64,000 nucleotides of DNA from Vandiemenella viatica (taxonomy: Eukaryota > Arthropoda > Insecta > Orthoptera > Morabidae), in contig JARYHS010009186.1 of assembly GCA_031002005.1 (NCBI GenBank), forward strand, positions 185,158,437 through 185,222,436, read 5' to 3'. Shown here piece after piece: positions 21,620 to 32,858 of the stretch (position 1 is its first letter; every line of letters begins with the position of its first letter). A program made the position numbers and the translations under genes. The notes beneath the pieces were generated by a model. It did not search any database, was not told the origin of the DNA, and was given only the letters and a program-made list of their open reading frames with translations.

Positions 21620-23194
21620 TAAAGCATATAGTACTCTCTTCGTAGCTTTGTACAATGGGTTTAATAAGCTACAGGAGAAAATTCAGCGCTGTAGTACCTT
21701 ACCTTGAAATTTTATTTAAAATGAGTTTGGAGTCTTGTTGCTTACCAGAAGATTGGAAAAGAGCGATAGTAGTACCGGTTCATAAAGGAGAGGTTACAAA
21801 TAGGGTTGAAAATTACAGGCGAATTAGTTAGACATCAGTGATGGAGAGATTGATATGCAACTATATCAGAAATGTCTGTGAGGAAAGAAACTGGTTTTCA
21901 AATCGACAATATGGATTTAGGCAAGGATATTCATGTGAATCACAGATGGTGGGCTATATGCAAGATATTTCAGATGAATTGGACAAGGGAGGCCAAGTTG
22001 ATAGTGTGGCACTAGATTTTTCTAAGGCGTTTGAGAGAGTGAGTGATAAAATGTTTTTAAATAAACTTAAATCTATTGGACTGGATGAAATAGTTACTCT
22101 TTGGGTGGAGGAATTCTTAAAAGCCAGAAATCAAAGTGTTAGAGTAGGAGGAACTACATTATCAAAAGAGGTGGAAGTAAATATGGGAGTACCACAGGGT
22201 AGTGTACAGGGGCCATTGCTGTTCATAATTGTAATAAATAACTGTGTTGATGGATTACTGTCAGAGTCTAGGTATTTTGCAGATGATATAATGGTATACA
22301 ATAGGTCAAAACAGTGAAGACTGAACAGCTGCAGGGTGACCTGCATAGAATATCTAAATTGGTTAGTCAACATGGAATGAAGATAAATGCCTAGAAAAGC
22401 CAGCTTATTAGGTACACAGATAAAAAACAAAAGTTTAATTTTGATTATAGGGTGGGGTCAGAATTGCTTGTTAGAAGCTTGAAGTGTAAATATCTTGGTA
22501 TAATGTTTGATAACAAACTCAATTTGGCAGATTACTTTGGGAAGGTGGCAGGAAATCCTTCATTTACTGGAAAGGTGATGAGAGGATATACCAGAGAAGT
22601 TAGGGAGTTGGGTTACAAAACTTTGGTCAGACCATTGGATGAATATGGTGGTGTAATTTGGGGCCCACATTTTGGTTATCAAATACAGGAGTTGGAAGGT
22701 GTGCAGAGAAGAACAGCTAGATTTGTGTGTGGTAGTTATTGCATTCCCCAGTCAGTTACTGATATGATAAAGAGTTGGATTGGGACTGATTGGAGGAAAG
22801 GATGAGGGTGAAGAGAATGCTGGGAATGTACAGGGCATATGTTGGCGATGGAGCTTGGAGGGATGTTGGTCAAAGAGTTAGGAATGTTGTATGGAAGGGA
22901 AAGGTGACCATGACCACAAGCTTGCGCTCGATTTCATGCATAAGGGAGTGGGAATTTTTTTTTTGGTTAGGTTGTCAAGGACTGGAACAAATTACAAGTG
23001 TAGTGAAGAATAATTTTCCAAAAACGCTTAAGGAATTTAGAATTCAAATTTGTAAATCTAATAATAAATGGGGGAGGAATTTAACATTAGTTATAAAAGA
23101 AATTTTTAAAAAATGTGTATATAAAAAAGGGGTAAATGGAATTGCCACCAGAGTGTTAACTCCATCGCAATTAAAAATAAATAATAATAATAAT
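21620..23194 (+). pseudogene. 5'-truncated Jockey/CR1-like LINE, reverse transcriptase fragment (copy A)
   Basis: This + strand RT fragment carries the motifs LPEDWKRAIVVPVHKGE, YGFRQGYSCESQ, DSVALDFSKAFERV, GVPQGSVQGPLLFIIV, YFADDI, KCKYLGIMFDNKLN, RPLDEYGGVIWGP and VQRRTARFV. It lacks the endonuclease and fingers N-terminus, so it was 5' truncated on insertion. Stops (for example TAG in the NYRR.S motif near 21830, and TAG near 22394) and frameshifts kill it. The 3' end is GCAATTAAAAATAAATAATAATAATAA-like, as in Jockey-group tails. It directly abuts the 3' end of an opposite-strand LINE. Confidence 0.8.
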
Positions 23195-26100
23195 TGTAGA
23201 AAAAACATTTTAGTACCAATACAATACACATTCATTTTCCATTGATCCAATATAAGAGACTGGCTCTGTGGGATGTGGAAAGTTGTCAATACAGATAAAC
23301 AGTTGCATAACAAAATAATAAGTATACCAGTAGAAGTACAGTCATAGCATACATGGTACATTAAAAATTCCATAGCAAAATAATACATACACCACAAGAT
23401 ATACAGTCATAGCATACATGGTACCGAAAACAATTGCATAACAAAATACATACACCAGGTGATGTACAGTCATAGCTTACATGGTAAATTAATTATGTAA
23501 ACTACATTTATACAAGCTACTGGCAGTTATTTTTTAGATACCTTAGAAATAAATTCTTCGACAGAGTAGAAGGAGTTGTGAATTAAAAATTCTTTCAATT
23601 TTTTCCTGAATTTATTCTTATCATCTACTAGACATTTAATATGTGTTGGGAGCATATTGAAGATATGTATCCCTGAATATCGGACCCCTTTTTGAACAAA
23701 TGACAATGACTTGTAAGTCTTGTGAAGATCATTTTTACTTCTAGTGTATTTTACTATTTGTTTCAAACAAAGTATAATTTGTGACTACAAAGGACATTAA
23801 TGTGTATATATACTCAGATGCTAATGTTAAAATCCCTAACTTCTTGAACAGCTCTCTACATGAAGTTCTATTGCTAACCCCACACATAATTCTTATTACA
23901 CGCTTTTGGGCTCTGAACACTTTGTCTCTATGGGTAGAATTGCCCCAGAATATTATTCCATATGACAATAAGGAGTGCAAAATAAACTAGCTGCCTCATA
24001 CGGAGATCACCTAAAGCTGAAATTGTACGAATTGCAAATGTGGCTGCTCCCAATCGCTTTAGTAAGTCAGAAACATGTACTTTCCAATTTAAATTGATCA
24101 ATATACAAACCTAGAAATTTCACACTCTCTACCTCTTGAATGGACTGGCCTGCAAATTTTATGTCTATATCAGGTGTTAATCTGTGTGATGTACTGAATT
24201 GCATATACTGAGTTTTATCAAAGTTTAAAGACCATTAGCTGTATTTATTATCAGTTCAAAGACATAATTTGAAATATATTCTGTAGATAAATCTGGAGTG
24301 TTTTTAATTCCTATGTTTGTGTCATCTGCAAATTGGACAAATTTTGAGTTTTTAGATGAAACACAGGGTAGATCATTTATATATATTAAAAACAATAGTG
24401 GCCCCAATATAGAACCCTGAGGTACTCCACATCTGATTAATTTCCACTCAGAAAACAGTGGACCTCTTAAGGCAGCCTTAAAATTCTCCATTGACACTTT
24501 CTGTTTTCTATTTAGAAGGTAAGAACTAAGCCATTTATTAACAATGCCATCTATACCATAATACTTAAGTTTCTGTATCAGAATTTTATGATCTACACAG
24601 TCAAATGCTTTAGATAAGTCACAAAAAATTCCCACAGGAATTAATTTATCATTTATTCCTTCTAAAATATTGTCAGTGAATGCAAATATAGCTTGTTCTG
24701 TTGAATGACCCTTTTGAAAACCAAATTGTGATTTAGTTAGAATATTATTATTTTTTAGATGTTCATAAACTCTATTGTACATTGCTTTCTCAAAAACTTT
24801 GGAGAAGGCTGTTAGTAATGAAATTGGTCGGTAATTCGATACGGCTGCCTTATCTCCCTTTTTATAGAGTGGTTTAACTACAGCATACTTAAGCCTTTCT
24901 GGAAAAGTACCCTCAAGTAAATATATTAAAAGATAACTTAGTATATTACTTAATTCTGTGGAGCACAATTTAATTAATCTGCTGGAAATCCCATCATAAC
25001 CACTTGAGTATTTGCTCTTAAGGGATTTGATAATTTTTCTTATTTCTTCTGGAGTAGCTAATTTTATAGACATAGAGTTAAATTTTTCTTGGAAGCCTTT
25101 TTTGACAAAATCCATACTGTGTGTCACTGAGCTATTAGCAGTCAACTTATCAGCAACAGATAAAAAATGTTTATTAAATTATCAGCAATTGAAAATTAGA
25201 TTCTACTGAATTTTCTTTGACAAAAATATCATTACTTGTTTGATTACTCTTTCCTGTTTCCTTTTTTACAATGTCCCATATTGTTTAATTTTATTTTCAG
25301 AATCATGAATTTTATGTTTGTAGTACATACTTTTAGATTCTTTAATAACCTTTTTCAGTATTTTGCAGTACTGTTTGTAATGTGTTTTAACATTAGCATT
25401 CTCACTGTTCCTAGAGGCAATATACAACTTCCTTTTATTAATGCATGATGTTCTAATGCCAATAGTTATCCAAGGCTTTTGTTCTTTTTGAGAAGCACGA
25501 CACTTTTTCAAGGGGAAGCAACTTTCAAAGAAATTTAATACAATGTACTAAAAATGTTGTATTTTCATCCATACCTTGAGCACTGTAACCTGTTCCCAGT
25601 TTGTGGTATTCAGGCACTTTCTAAAACAAGTAACTGACTCATCATTTATTACACGCTGAAGTTTAAAGACATTACTCTTAGTGCTAGTTCCTATTGAAGT
25701 GTTGATGGTTAATAACTGGGCATCGTGATCCGAAAGTCCATTGATGGATGGCTTGATGGTATAACTGAATTTTGAGGTATCTAGGAAAACATTGTCTATA
25801 GCTGAGTGACTATTATTCATTATTCTAGTTGGAAAATTAACTACCTGAGTTAAATTGAATGAACTGACTAATGATTCTAACATGACTTTACAGGGTAAGT
25901 TATTTAGAAAATCTACATTAAAATCACCACATACTTCTTTTCTGCTTAAAAATGTTAATAAGAGTTCAAATGGTTCATAAAAAGAAAAGTTTCCCGATGG
26001 TGCTCTATATACTGTTACTATTATGAAAATTTCATTATTGAAATTTAGCGTGTAGCACAGCTTCAAAATGTTGATCAACACATATTTGCTAATACTTATA

Positions 26101-26222
26101 TCCTCAAAACTATAACCATTTCTAAAATAAATGACAACTCCTCCTTTCTCCAAGTTCATTCTAGAATAATGAGAAGCTAAATTAAAGTTAGTTACATTTG
26201 ACATACCTATTCCTGTAGTGCC
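23195..26222 (-). pseudogene. 5'-truncated CR1-like LINE on minus strand (copy A)
   Basis: This element is related to, but distinct from, the full-length one at 7094. The endonuclease (25548-26204) keeps YRAPSGNF, CGDFNVDFL and SDHDAQ. The segment 25266-25511 carries KPWITIGIRTS. The RT core (24225-25145) carries [41 protein letters not shown] and FADD. The C-terminus (23527-23980) carries FWGNS, TRSKNDLH and QKGVRYSGIHIFN. Several frameshifts separate these pieces. The 5' truncation falls inside the endonuclease, so no ORF1 is present. The 3' UTR holds a tandem repeat (23300-23486). Confidence 0.82.
23300..23486. repeat. About 62-bp tandem repeat in LINE 3' UTR, three units (copy A)
   Basis: Three successive units share CATAACAAAATA...ACATACACCA and end in TACAGTCATAGCATACATGGTA (third unit: TAGCTTACATGGTA). 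The same three units occur in copy B at 49870-50060, so they belong to the element rather than to a later expansion. Confidence 0.75.
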
Positions 26223-27041
26223 AATAGATATAGAACGTTAAAAGGAGAAAATCGTTAAAGAACAAATTATCATACAACCACAATAAAATTATTCAACATG
26301 TATTTCACAATTGTTAAAATGGTATGAAATAATGCATACAATAAGATTTTAAACTGGCTTAAGGCTTTAATATTCTTATAATACCAAGACTGCCATTACA
26401 GAAATAATTTCAATATCTTTCTGTAAAAAAAAAAATGTTTGTTTTACAAACTTTACTAGAATTACAACACAATGACTGTTGCCGGAAATAACATTGGTGT
26501 GGTAAAGCTGTTAAATCTCTAACAGGAAATTGGTTCATAGGTAGTTAACCAAATCATAAAATTAATTCCTAGTTTTAGTTAAAAGAGTACTGAATCTAAA
26601 AATATAAAGCTTTTTAAAATAAAAGTCAACAACGTTGTAACAGCCCTCAAACCTAAAATTAAATGGAATTGTATTTTATAAATCATTTTTAGTCAGCTAG
26701 AGTTTGTTTGAATATGATCTTGTATGTTTGTTTTGCAATTTACTGTAAATTAAGGTGTATAGACTTTGTTTTATGAAAAGAAATTATTTAGAGGCCATGT
26801 AATACGTTTAAGGACAGTACTATGCAAGAGAATTCCTTAAATGTTAGTAATTCCAAGTATTAATGCAAGTTACGATGTCTAAAGGACAATTTGCTACAGT
26901 TTAAAATAATTTCTGTGTATAATTTTGTGTTTAAGTATCTTTAATTTCCATATCTGACCATTTTGTAATGATTGCAAATGATTATGTATTAATTCTGATT
27001 GTTTTTTATGTTTAAGTATTGTTAATGTTCGAGAAATGTCT
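26223..27041. other. Putative intron sequence, no feature recognised (copy A)
   Basis: AT-rich spacer between the LINE remnant and the MITE. No exon or repeat is recognised. The B counterpart is 57659-58464. Confidence 0.35.
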
Positions 27042-27274
27042 GTCGGAATCAAGGCCGGCGCTAGGAATTTCGGGTCCGGGGTAAAACATGCGACCTTTTT
27101 TTAGCTCTACAAACTGGTCGGCGACAATGGGCAGATTCTTGTCTTCATGGCCTGAGGGCCCCTACAGTCAGTGATCGGGGATCAGGGCCCCCCACCATCA
27201 GCCGGCGGGCCCGGGTACTTTTGCCCCGGTTACCCCCCCCCCCCCACCCGCTTAACGCCGGCCCTGGTCGGAAT
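27042..27274. mobile_element. Small hAT-type MITE with 8-bp target duplication (copy A)
   Basis: The element at 27050-27266 (217 bp) starts CAAGGCCGGCG and ends CGCCGGCCCTG, near-perfect inverted ends with the CA...TG form of hAT elements. It is flanked on both sides by GTCGGAAT, the 8-bp target duplication expected of hAT. It is very GC-rich, contains a long C-run (about 27232-27245) and has no coding capacity. It is present at the same site in copy B, so it inserted before the duplication. Confidence 0.82.
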
Positions 27275-29214
27275 CCTTTGTAGTATTCTAGAAATTTCGA
27301 TTGAGGTTATATAAAGCGACCATACGAGACAGTGAAACAGTTTTTCACCGACTCAATTTACGACAGCCAAGGACTATATTGTCTGTGGAAGAAGCGTTGT
27401 ATACAATCGCTGATTGTATGTATGCATATAAACAGTATCTTTGACGTCGTGTTAGTGAAAATAAAAGCAAGTTTAAAGAGAACTGTGTGGTGGACTGGTT
27501 ATTTATCATATTAATAAAATCATGAACAATCTAATAACATGTCACATGAAATTTTAGAAATTCGATTTAGTAAAATTTTTAAGGAGTTGTCTTGTTTTAC
27601 GGTTTTCCAAAATAACTAGTAAGTATTAAAAATTAAAGGACTAGATGGTAAACTATAATTTAAAAAACATATTAAAACTATTTAGTAATACAGTCGATTA
27701 AGATCATTTGAATTTAATCTAAAGGTCGTTGTTGATTTAGACATTTAAGAACTGTTGGTTTTAAACTGGCTTGGTTTATTTTAATTTCTTACCCTGAAAA
27801 TACAGTTGAAAACCATATTCCTAAAAATTGATTTTATATATTGAACAGTATTTCCAGACTTCTTCAAATGCTTTCGTGTTTTTTCATTGCAACGATCGAA
27901 TATGCGAATTGCTTGTACTCCCATAAATAAGGAAATCCTTTAATTAAAATGCGGTTTATGTTTTTATGATTTCATTTGTATCAAAGATTATATTCTTTTT
28001 ATTGAGCTTGTTTTATATAATTGTGATTACTCTTTGATGGACTCTGCTTGCGCCATGCTTAAAAATCCAATATCTGTCACATTAGCACATTTTCAAGTCG
28101 CGTGAAGAACGCACCATCGTGATAGTGGCATTACCATTATTCTTTAGAATTTTCAGTTGCCGTAATTTTTGCGTTTTAAAATTCTTAAATAAGAGTTTCA
28201 TGTGATTGTGAGAATTGCTTTAGATTTTTTTTTTTTTGTATTTTTGTGACAAAGAAGGTAACAATGTGATCCTAATACTTCTTTTACATAATTAACAACT
28301 AGCTTTTTATACTAGTATAGCTCACATTGTACCCAACCACCATTCTTTTGCCTCTCCTACGCTCAATTTACCTCCATTCAAATCATTTCAACAGTTTCAG
28401 AAATAATCCAAATATGAATATGTTGATTCTATGTTGCTTCTATGATAACACCGCCTACTTTCCAAAGAAAATTCTTTGCAGAAGGTCAAACAGGATACAG
28501 AGGAAGGACAGAAAATACAACTAATCATATAAAGGAAAAGAGTATTTCTCTTTTCAGCAAAACAGTACCGCACTTCACTCATTTAATTCGACTGAACATA
28601 TTCAAGCTGTCTGGATGAAAATTTCAAACACAGTATCAAAACAATATATTCGCACTTTTGAGAGAGAACGTCATCTTTAGACGAAAAAACTTCATTTTAT
28701 GTGAGGTTTGTTGTAAAAACTGGAACTAGACTACTGTGTAAACTGAACATGCCAAATACCTAGATTGTAGCTTTTAAAACAAACTGGTTCTTAAGAGTTC
28801 CTTTCTTTTAATTAACACATAGCATTTTGAAAGTTTGCGATATAATTTCTGTGCTCTAAATATCTTTTCTTTTAGAATTATTCAGCTACGTGGCCTCAAT
28901 CACATGCCAAAATTTCTATTCGAAATGATGTAATTTTTGAGATTGCTATTTTTTCAAAAAAAAAATTATCGCTGCTTTAAGCAATGATATATTTTTTATG
29001 CATTTGCTTCATGCCTCAGTGTAAGAAATTTTTGATAAAGGTAAGTAATGAGATCGAATTTTCGCGTGTCCTGAACTTGACTTATGCAGGCTTTAGTCAG
29101 TATTTCACAATTAACATTTATTGGCTTGCCCAGATACCAAGGTACGCCTTAGAATTGGTATTTCACCTACCAGTCCTTCAGTTTAATGAGTCATTTATGT
29201 TCCCCTTTTTGCAG
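27275..29214. other. Putative intron sequence before exon 2 (copy A)
   Basis: AT-rich, with short incidental open frames that are identical in copy B because the DNA is duplicated rather than because of codon conservation. The site near 29020 (GTAAGAAATTTTTGATAAAG) is the empty site of the Helitron found in copy B. Confidence 0.4.
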
Positions 29215-29313
29215 GAAGAGCAGCCAACGTGATGATATGTCCTCAGGAGTTGCCAGATGTCGACACGTGTCGCCGGACAGCGTTGCAAGAATTGCTGCCA
29301 CTGTTAGGACAAG
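29215..29313 (+). CDS. Exon 2 of takeout/JHBP-like secreted protein (copy A)
   Basis: A 99-bp exon is bounded by a strong acceptor (CCCCTTTTTGCAG) and a donor (CAAG|GTGGGT). Read in phase 1-1 it gives RAANVMICPQELPDVDTC followed by RRTALQELLPLLGQ. The spacing C-x9-C followed by an amphipathic helix ending LLPLLGQG matches the N-terminus of the takeout / haemolymph juvenile-hormone-binding family, where these two cysteines form a disulfide. It is in phase with exon 1 at 19426. Later exons would fall in the N gap or are missing. The other two frames are closed by a stop (TGA) or give unremarkable sequence. Confidence 0.6.
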
Positions 29314-29566
29314 GTGGGTGGCGACCACTTTTGGTTTGAACCAAACATATTTAGAATATATTTTATTTAGAATTACCGTAGGCAATAGCCTTGCTACAGT
29401 AAGTCGTAAAATAGGAAATTCAATAACGGTGTGATGATGCGTATTTCAAGTACTGTGTATTGAATCGAGATAGTTTTGATTTATTTTCTTATAACACTTC
29501 CTTAAATGTTTTACAAATGGCTGTAACATAAAGTACAGAAATCAGACGTTGCAGTTGTTCTTTGAT

Positions 29567-30566
29567 NNNNNNNNNNNNNNNNNNNNNNNNNNNNNNNNNN
29601 NNNNNNNNNNNNNNNNNNNNNNNNNNNNNNNNNNNNNNNNNNNNNNNNNNNNNNNNNNNNNNNNNNNNNNNNNNNNNNNNNNNNNNNNNNNNNNNNNNNN
29701 NNNNNNNNNNNNNNNNNNNNNNNNNNNNNNNNNNNNNNNNNNNNNNNNNNNNNNNNNNNNNNNNNNNNNNNNNNNNNNNNNNNNNNNNNNNNNNNNNNNN
29801 NNNNNNNNNNNNNNNNNNNNNNNNNNNNNNNNNNNNNNNNNNNNNNNNNNNNNNNNNNNNNNNNNNNNNNNNNNNNNNNNNNNNNNNNNNNNNNNNNNNN
29901 NNNNNNNNNNNNNNNNNNNNNNNNNNNNNNNNNNNNNNNNNNNNNNNNNNNNNNNNNNNNNNNNNNNNNNNNNNNNNNNNNNNNNNNNNNNNNNNNNNNN
30001 NNNNNNNNNNNNNNNNNNNNNNNNNNNNNNNNNNNNNNNNNNNNNNNNNNNNNNNNNNNNNNNNNNNNNNNNNNNNNNNNNNNNNNNNNNNNNNNNNNNN
30101 NNNNNNNNNNNNNNNNNNNNNNNNNNNNNNNNNNNNNNNNNNNNNNNNNNNNNNNNNNNNNNNNNNNNNNNNNNNNNNNNNNNNNNNNNNNNNNNNNNNN
30201 NNNNNNNNNNNNNNNNNNNNNNNNNNNNNNNNNNNNNNNNNNNNNNNNNNNNNNNNNNNNNNNNNNNNNNNNNNNNNNNNNNNNNNNNNNNNNNNNNNNN
30301 NNNNNNNNNNNNNNNNNNNNNNNNNNNNNNNNNNNNNNNNNNNNNNNNNNNNNNNNNNNNNNNNNNNNNNNNNNNNNNNNNNNNNNNNNNNNNNNNNNNN
30401 NNNNNNNNNNNNNNNNNNNNNNNNNNNNNNNNNNNNNNNNNNNNNNNNNNNNNNNNNNNNNNNNNNNNNNNNNNNNNNNNNNNNNNNNNNNNNNNNNNNN
30501 NNNNNNNNNNNNNNNNNNNNNNNNNNNNNNNNNNNNNNNNNNNNNNNNNNNNNNNNNNNNNNNNNN
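29567..30566. other. Assembly gap, exactly 1000 N
   Basis: Unsequenced. The round length suggests a fixed-size scaffolding gap rather than a measured one. Copy A of the duplicated block runs straight into it. Open frames spanning the Ns are meaningless. Confidence 0.99.
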
Positions 30567-30847
30567 TATCGTAATTTATCATTATGATTGGTGAAATATT
30601 GTATTCTTGCCAGAATAATCATACAATAAATAGTAAATGGAAGCGGTTTTGTAAAATAATCTCCCGAAAAAGAATGATGTTTTCATGATGACAACGTATT
30701 TTGCATCAAATCCGGATTCTGTAGTCGCTGACGTCGAAAGAGTGAAAGCTGCGAAGTAATTAATTTTTAACAAGCTTTGAAACTAGTAACGTAAAATAGA
30801 AAAAAAAGCATTTTTGTCCAGAAAATCGTTGTATCGAAATGAAGTCC
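30567..30847. other. Single-copy sequence after gap
   Basis: Short stretch with no similarity seen to the sequence that follows copy B, and no gene recognised. Confidence 0.4.
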
Positions 30848-31102
30848 TCACGGGTGCGTCACCGAGCGTGGGGGTGAGTAGTTAACGTTCTGGCCTCGCA
30901 TTCGGGAGGACGCGGGTTCGAATCCCCATCCGGGAATCCAGATTTGGGTTTTCCATGGTTTCCCCAAATCACTTCAGGTGAATGCTTCCTTTAAAAAGGC
31001 TATGCCCGAATTCCTTTCCGTTCCTTGCCCCAATCCCATCCCGCCTCTAATGACTTCACTGTCGACGAGACGTAAAGCCCAAGCAAAAAAAAAAAAAAAA
31101 AA
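30848..31102 (+). mobile_element. tRNA-derived SINE
   Basis: The tRNA-like head has an A-box region (GTGAGTAGTTAACGTTCTGG) and a perfect B box GGTTCGAATCC (30915-30925). It is followed by a body with TTTGGGTTTTCCATGGTTTCC and CTTTCCG/CCCCAATCCCATCC, then GTCGACGAGACGTAAAGCCC and an A18-type tail ending near 31102. The GTCGAC.GACGT.AA end is common in insect SINEs. Pol III transcription and mobilisation by a LINE are expected from the class. No target duplication was found. Confidence 0.75.
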
Positions 31103-31544
31103 TCTAGTGTTCCTCCGGTACACCCTTGAGCATCCTGCGTCATACGCGTTGAAAGTCTACATTCTTACATATTTTTTTCACGTTTTGTTAATAAGTTAAT
31201 CTTTTTAATGTTTTTTTCAATTGAAATAGGTATTATTTTTTACCTTTTTTCATTTTCGTCTTTTTTTAAATTTGTATGTCATCAGGAAGTATTTTTTACG
31301 AAATACGTAACATCAAGCAGATCAATTTTTTATTTTTTCTGCGATGGATATATTTAATTCCGTTAGTGGTGCTTTGTAAATGGTTAAAAACAAAAAATGT
31401 GCTAGATTAAAACAGGTCCACCTCCTAACCAAATTTCAGTGTATTTGTTATACCTGTTAGAAGTAATGAGATTTGTTTTAATTTTTAATCAAAATAAAAA
31501 ATAATTCATGCTCAATAATTTATACAGATAAAAGTAAATAAAAA

Positions 31545-31625
31545 TATCTGCTACTGCGGGGATTTAAACCCGAGTCGGAAAATTAGGGAGCGGACTCCAA
31601 ACCGCCTACACCACGCTGACTCTAG
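31545..31625 (-). mobile_element. tRNA-like SINE head or tRNA pseudogene
   Basis: On the minus strand GTCAGCGTGGTGTAGGCGG...TCCGCTCCCTAA...CGGGTTTAAATCCCCG has A-box-like and B-box-like segments and a T-arm stem (CGGG/CCCG). The acceptor ends do not pair, so it is not a functional tRNA. An AT-rich body follows. The family is not identified. Confidence 0.45.
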
Positions 31626-32159
31626 ATTAAAGTCATGAGTTCAAGCAGACATATACCCTTCAACATATTTTCAGGAGATTGAAATCCCTTTTTAACCTGT
31701 CTGATGGTCTCTTTTGTGGGCTTTAAAAGGTTCGTAGGTGCTTTGGATTAAGTTTCAATAAGAAATTATTTGAAAAATATATCTCATCAAGCCTCCCTCT
31801 GTTCCGCCATTCTCTTAGTCTCTATATATTTCCCATTCACCATGATGTCATCAATCATTTTCTTTCTTCGCCGATCTCTTCTTTTGCCTCCGTTTACCTT
31901 TTAAACTTTTGTAAACTAAGTTGTGATTAGAGGCTGAATAGATAACGAATTGTAATGTATTATAAGAAATTTAACATAAAAACATTAAACATTATGTACT
32001 TACAATTAAATGACCTTCACGACAATATAAACAACTAATTGAAGATCCTTTAGGTCTTCTCTAAGCTATACACTACTTTTTTGTTACATTAGAATCTCGC
32101 GGGACATAAAATAGGCTACTTTTTCTCAGGTGCATTTCTTACCGTATTTTTGCACATAG

Positions 32160-32811
32160 GTACTACCATGCTCATATTAACCCGAACGACCTGAATCGCA
32201 CATCGCTAAATTTCCTCCTGGTAATTATTCAACCCAGTATACACAACTGTAAAGACAGTCCTATACTCGGTAGGTGGTACAGTCAAGCGACTGTGAAAAA
32301 TTGTTACGTACTCGACCCACAAAAAACGGAATACATTTCAGTTTATTCTTTTTTTTAACTTGATTAGTGGTTATAGTAAGGCAATAAATGTATTATTCAG
32401 ACTTGAAATGAGTAGATTGGTACTTATTAATAATTTGAGAGTTATTTATAGTGTCAATTTTTAGTGAAAAAGTCACCGCTTTCAAACAAAATTTTTGACA
32501 AGAGGTAGGACATTCGTCTTCAATAACACAAAATGACAAGAAATTTAATACAAAACATGATGTTTGCACTGGATTAAAATTTGTGGAAACGATACAGAGT
32601 CATTAGAAACAGCTGTCCGCTAAATAGCACATAATATATTTACAAACTTATTTCCTTTTGCATAAATTTCATGAATCTGCTTGCCCTAACGTTCTGTTAT
32701 CTGGTTCGACTCTTAAGTCTGTTTTTGAACATACAAAACGTAAAACAAACAAAAAGAATAGTTAAATCAATGTTGTCGGTAGCATGAGATGGAATCAGTA
32801 AGATATGCATT

Positions 32812-32858
<47 letters not shown>

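Larger units (their letters stand above)
1742..29566. repeat. Large duplicated block, copy A
   Basis: From GAATCTCGCGGGACATAAAA onward this segment is collinear with 32093-63557 and nearly identical apart from scattered substitutions and small indels. Copy A alone holds the LINE at 7094-12078. It lacks the extra 1.2 kb found at 32472-33687 and both Helitrons of copy B. Copy A stops exactly at the 1000-N gap, at TTCTTTGAT, so its true right end is unknown. This could be a genuine segmental duplication or two alleles laid end to end in the assembly; sequence alone does not decide. Confidence 0.9.

Noticed and set aside
27050..27266. CpG island or GC-rich promoter
   Set aside because: Fully explained by a MITE with inverted ends and an 8-bp target duplication.
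29191..29385. Open frames on both strands around the 99-bp exon
   Set aside because: They run through the acceptor and donor of the exon. Only the phase-1 reading that matches exon 1 has protein character.
29489..30622. Long open frames across the gap
   Set aside because: They consist of N positions translated as X.
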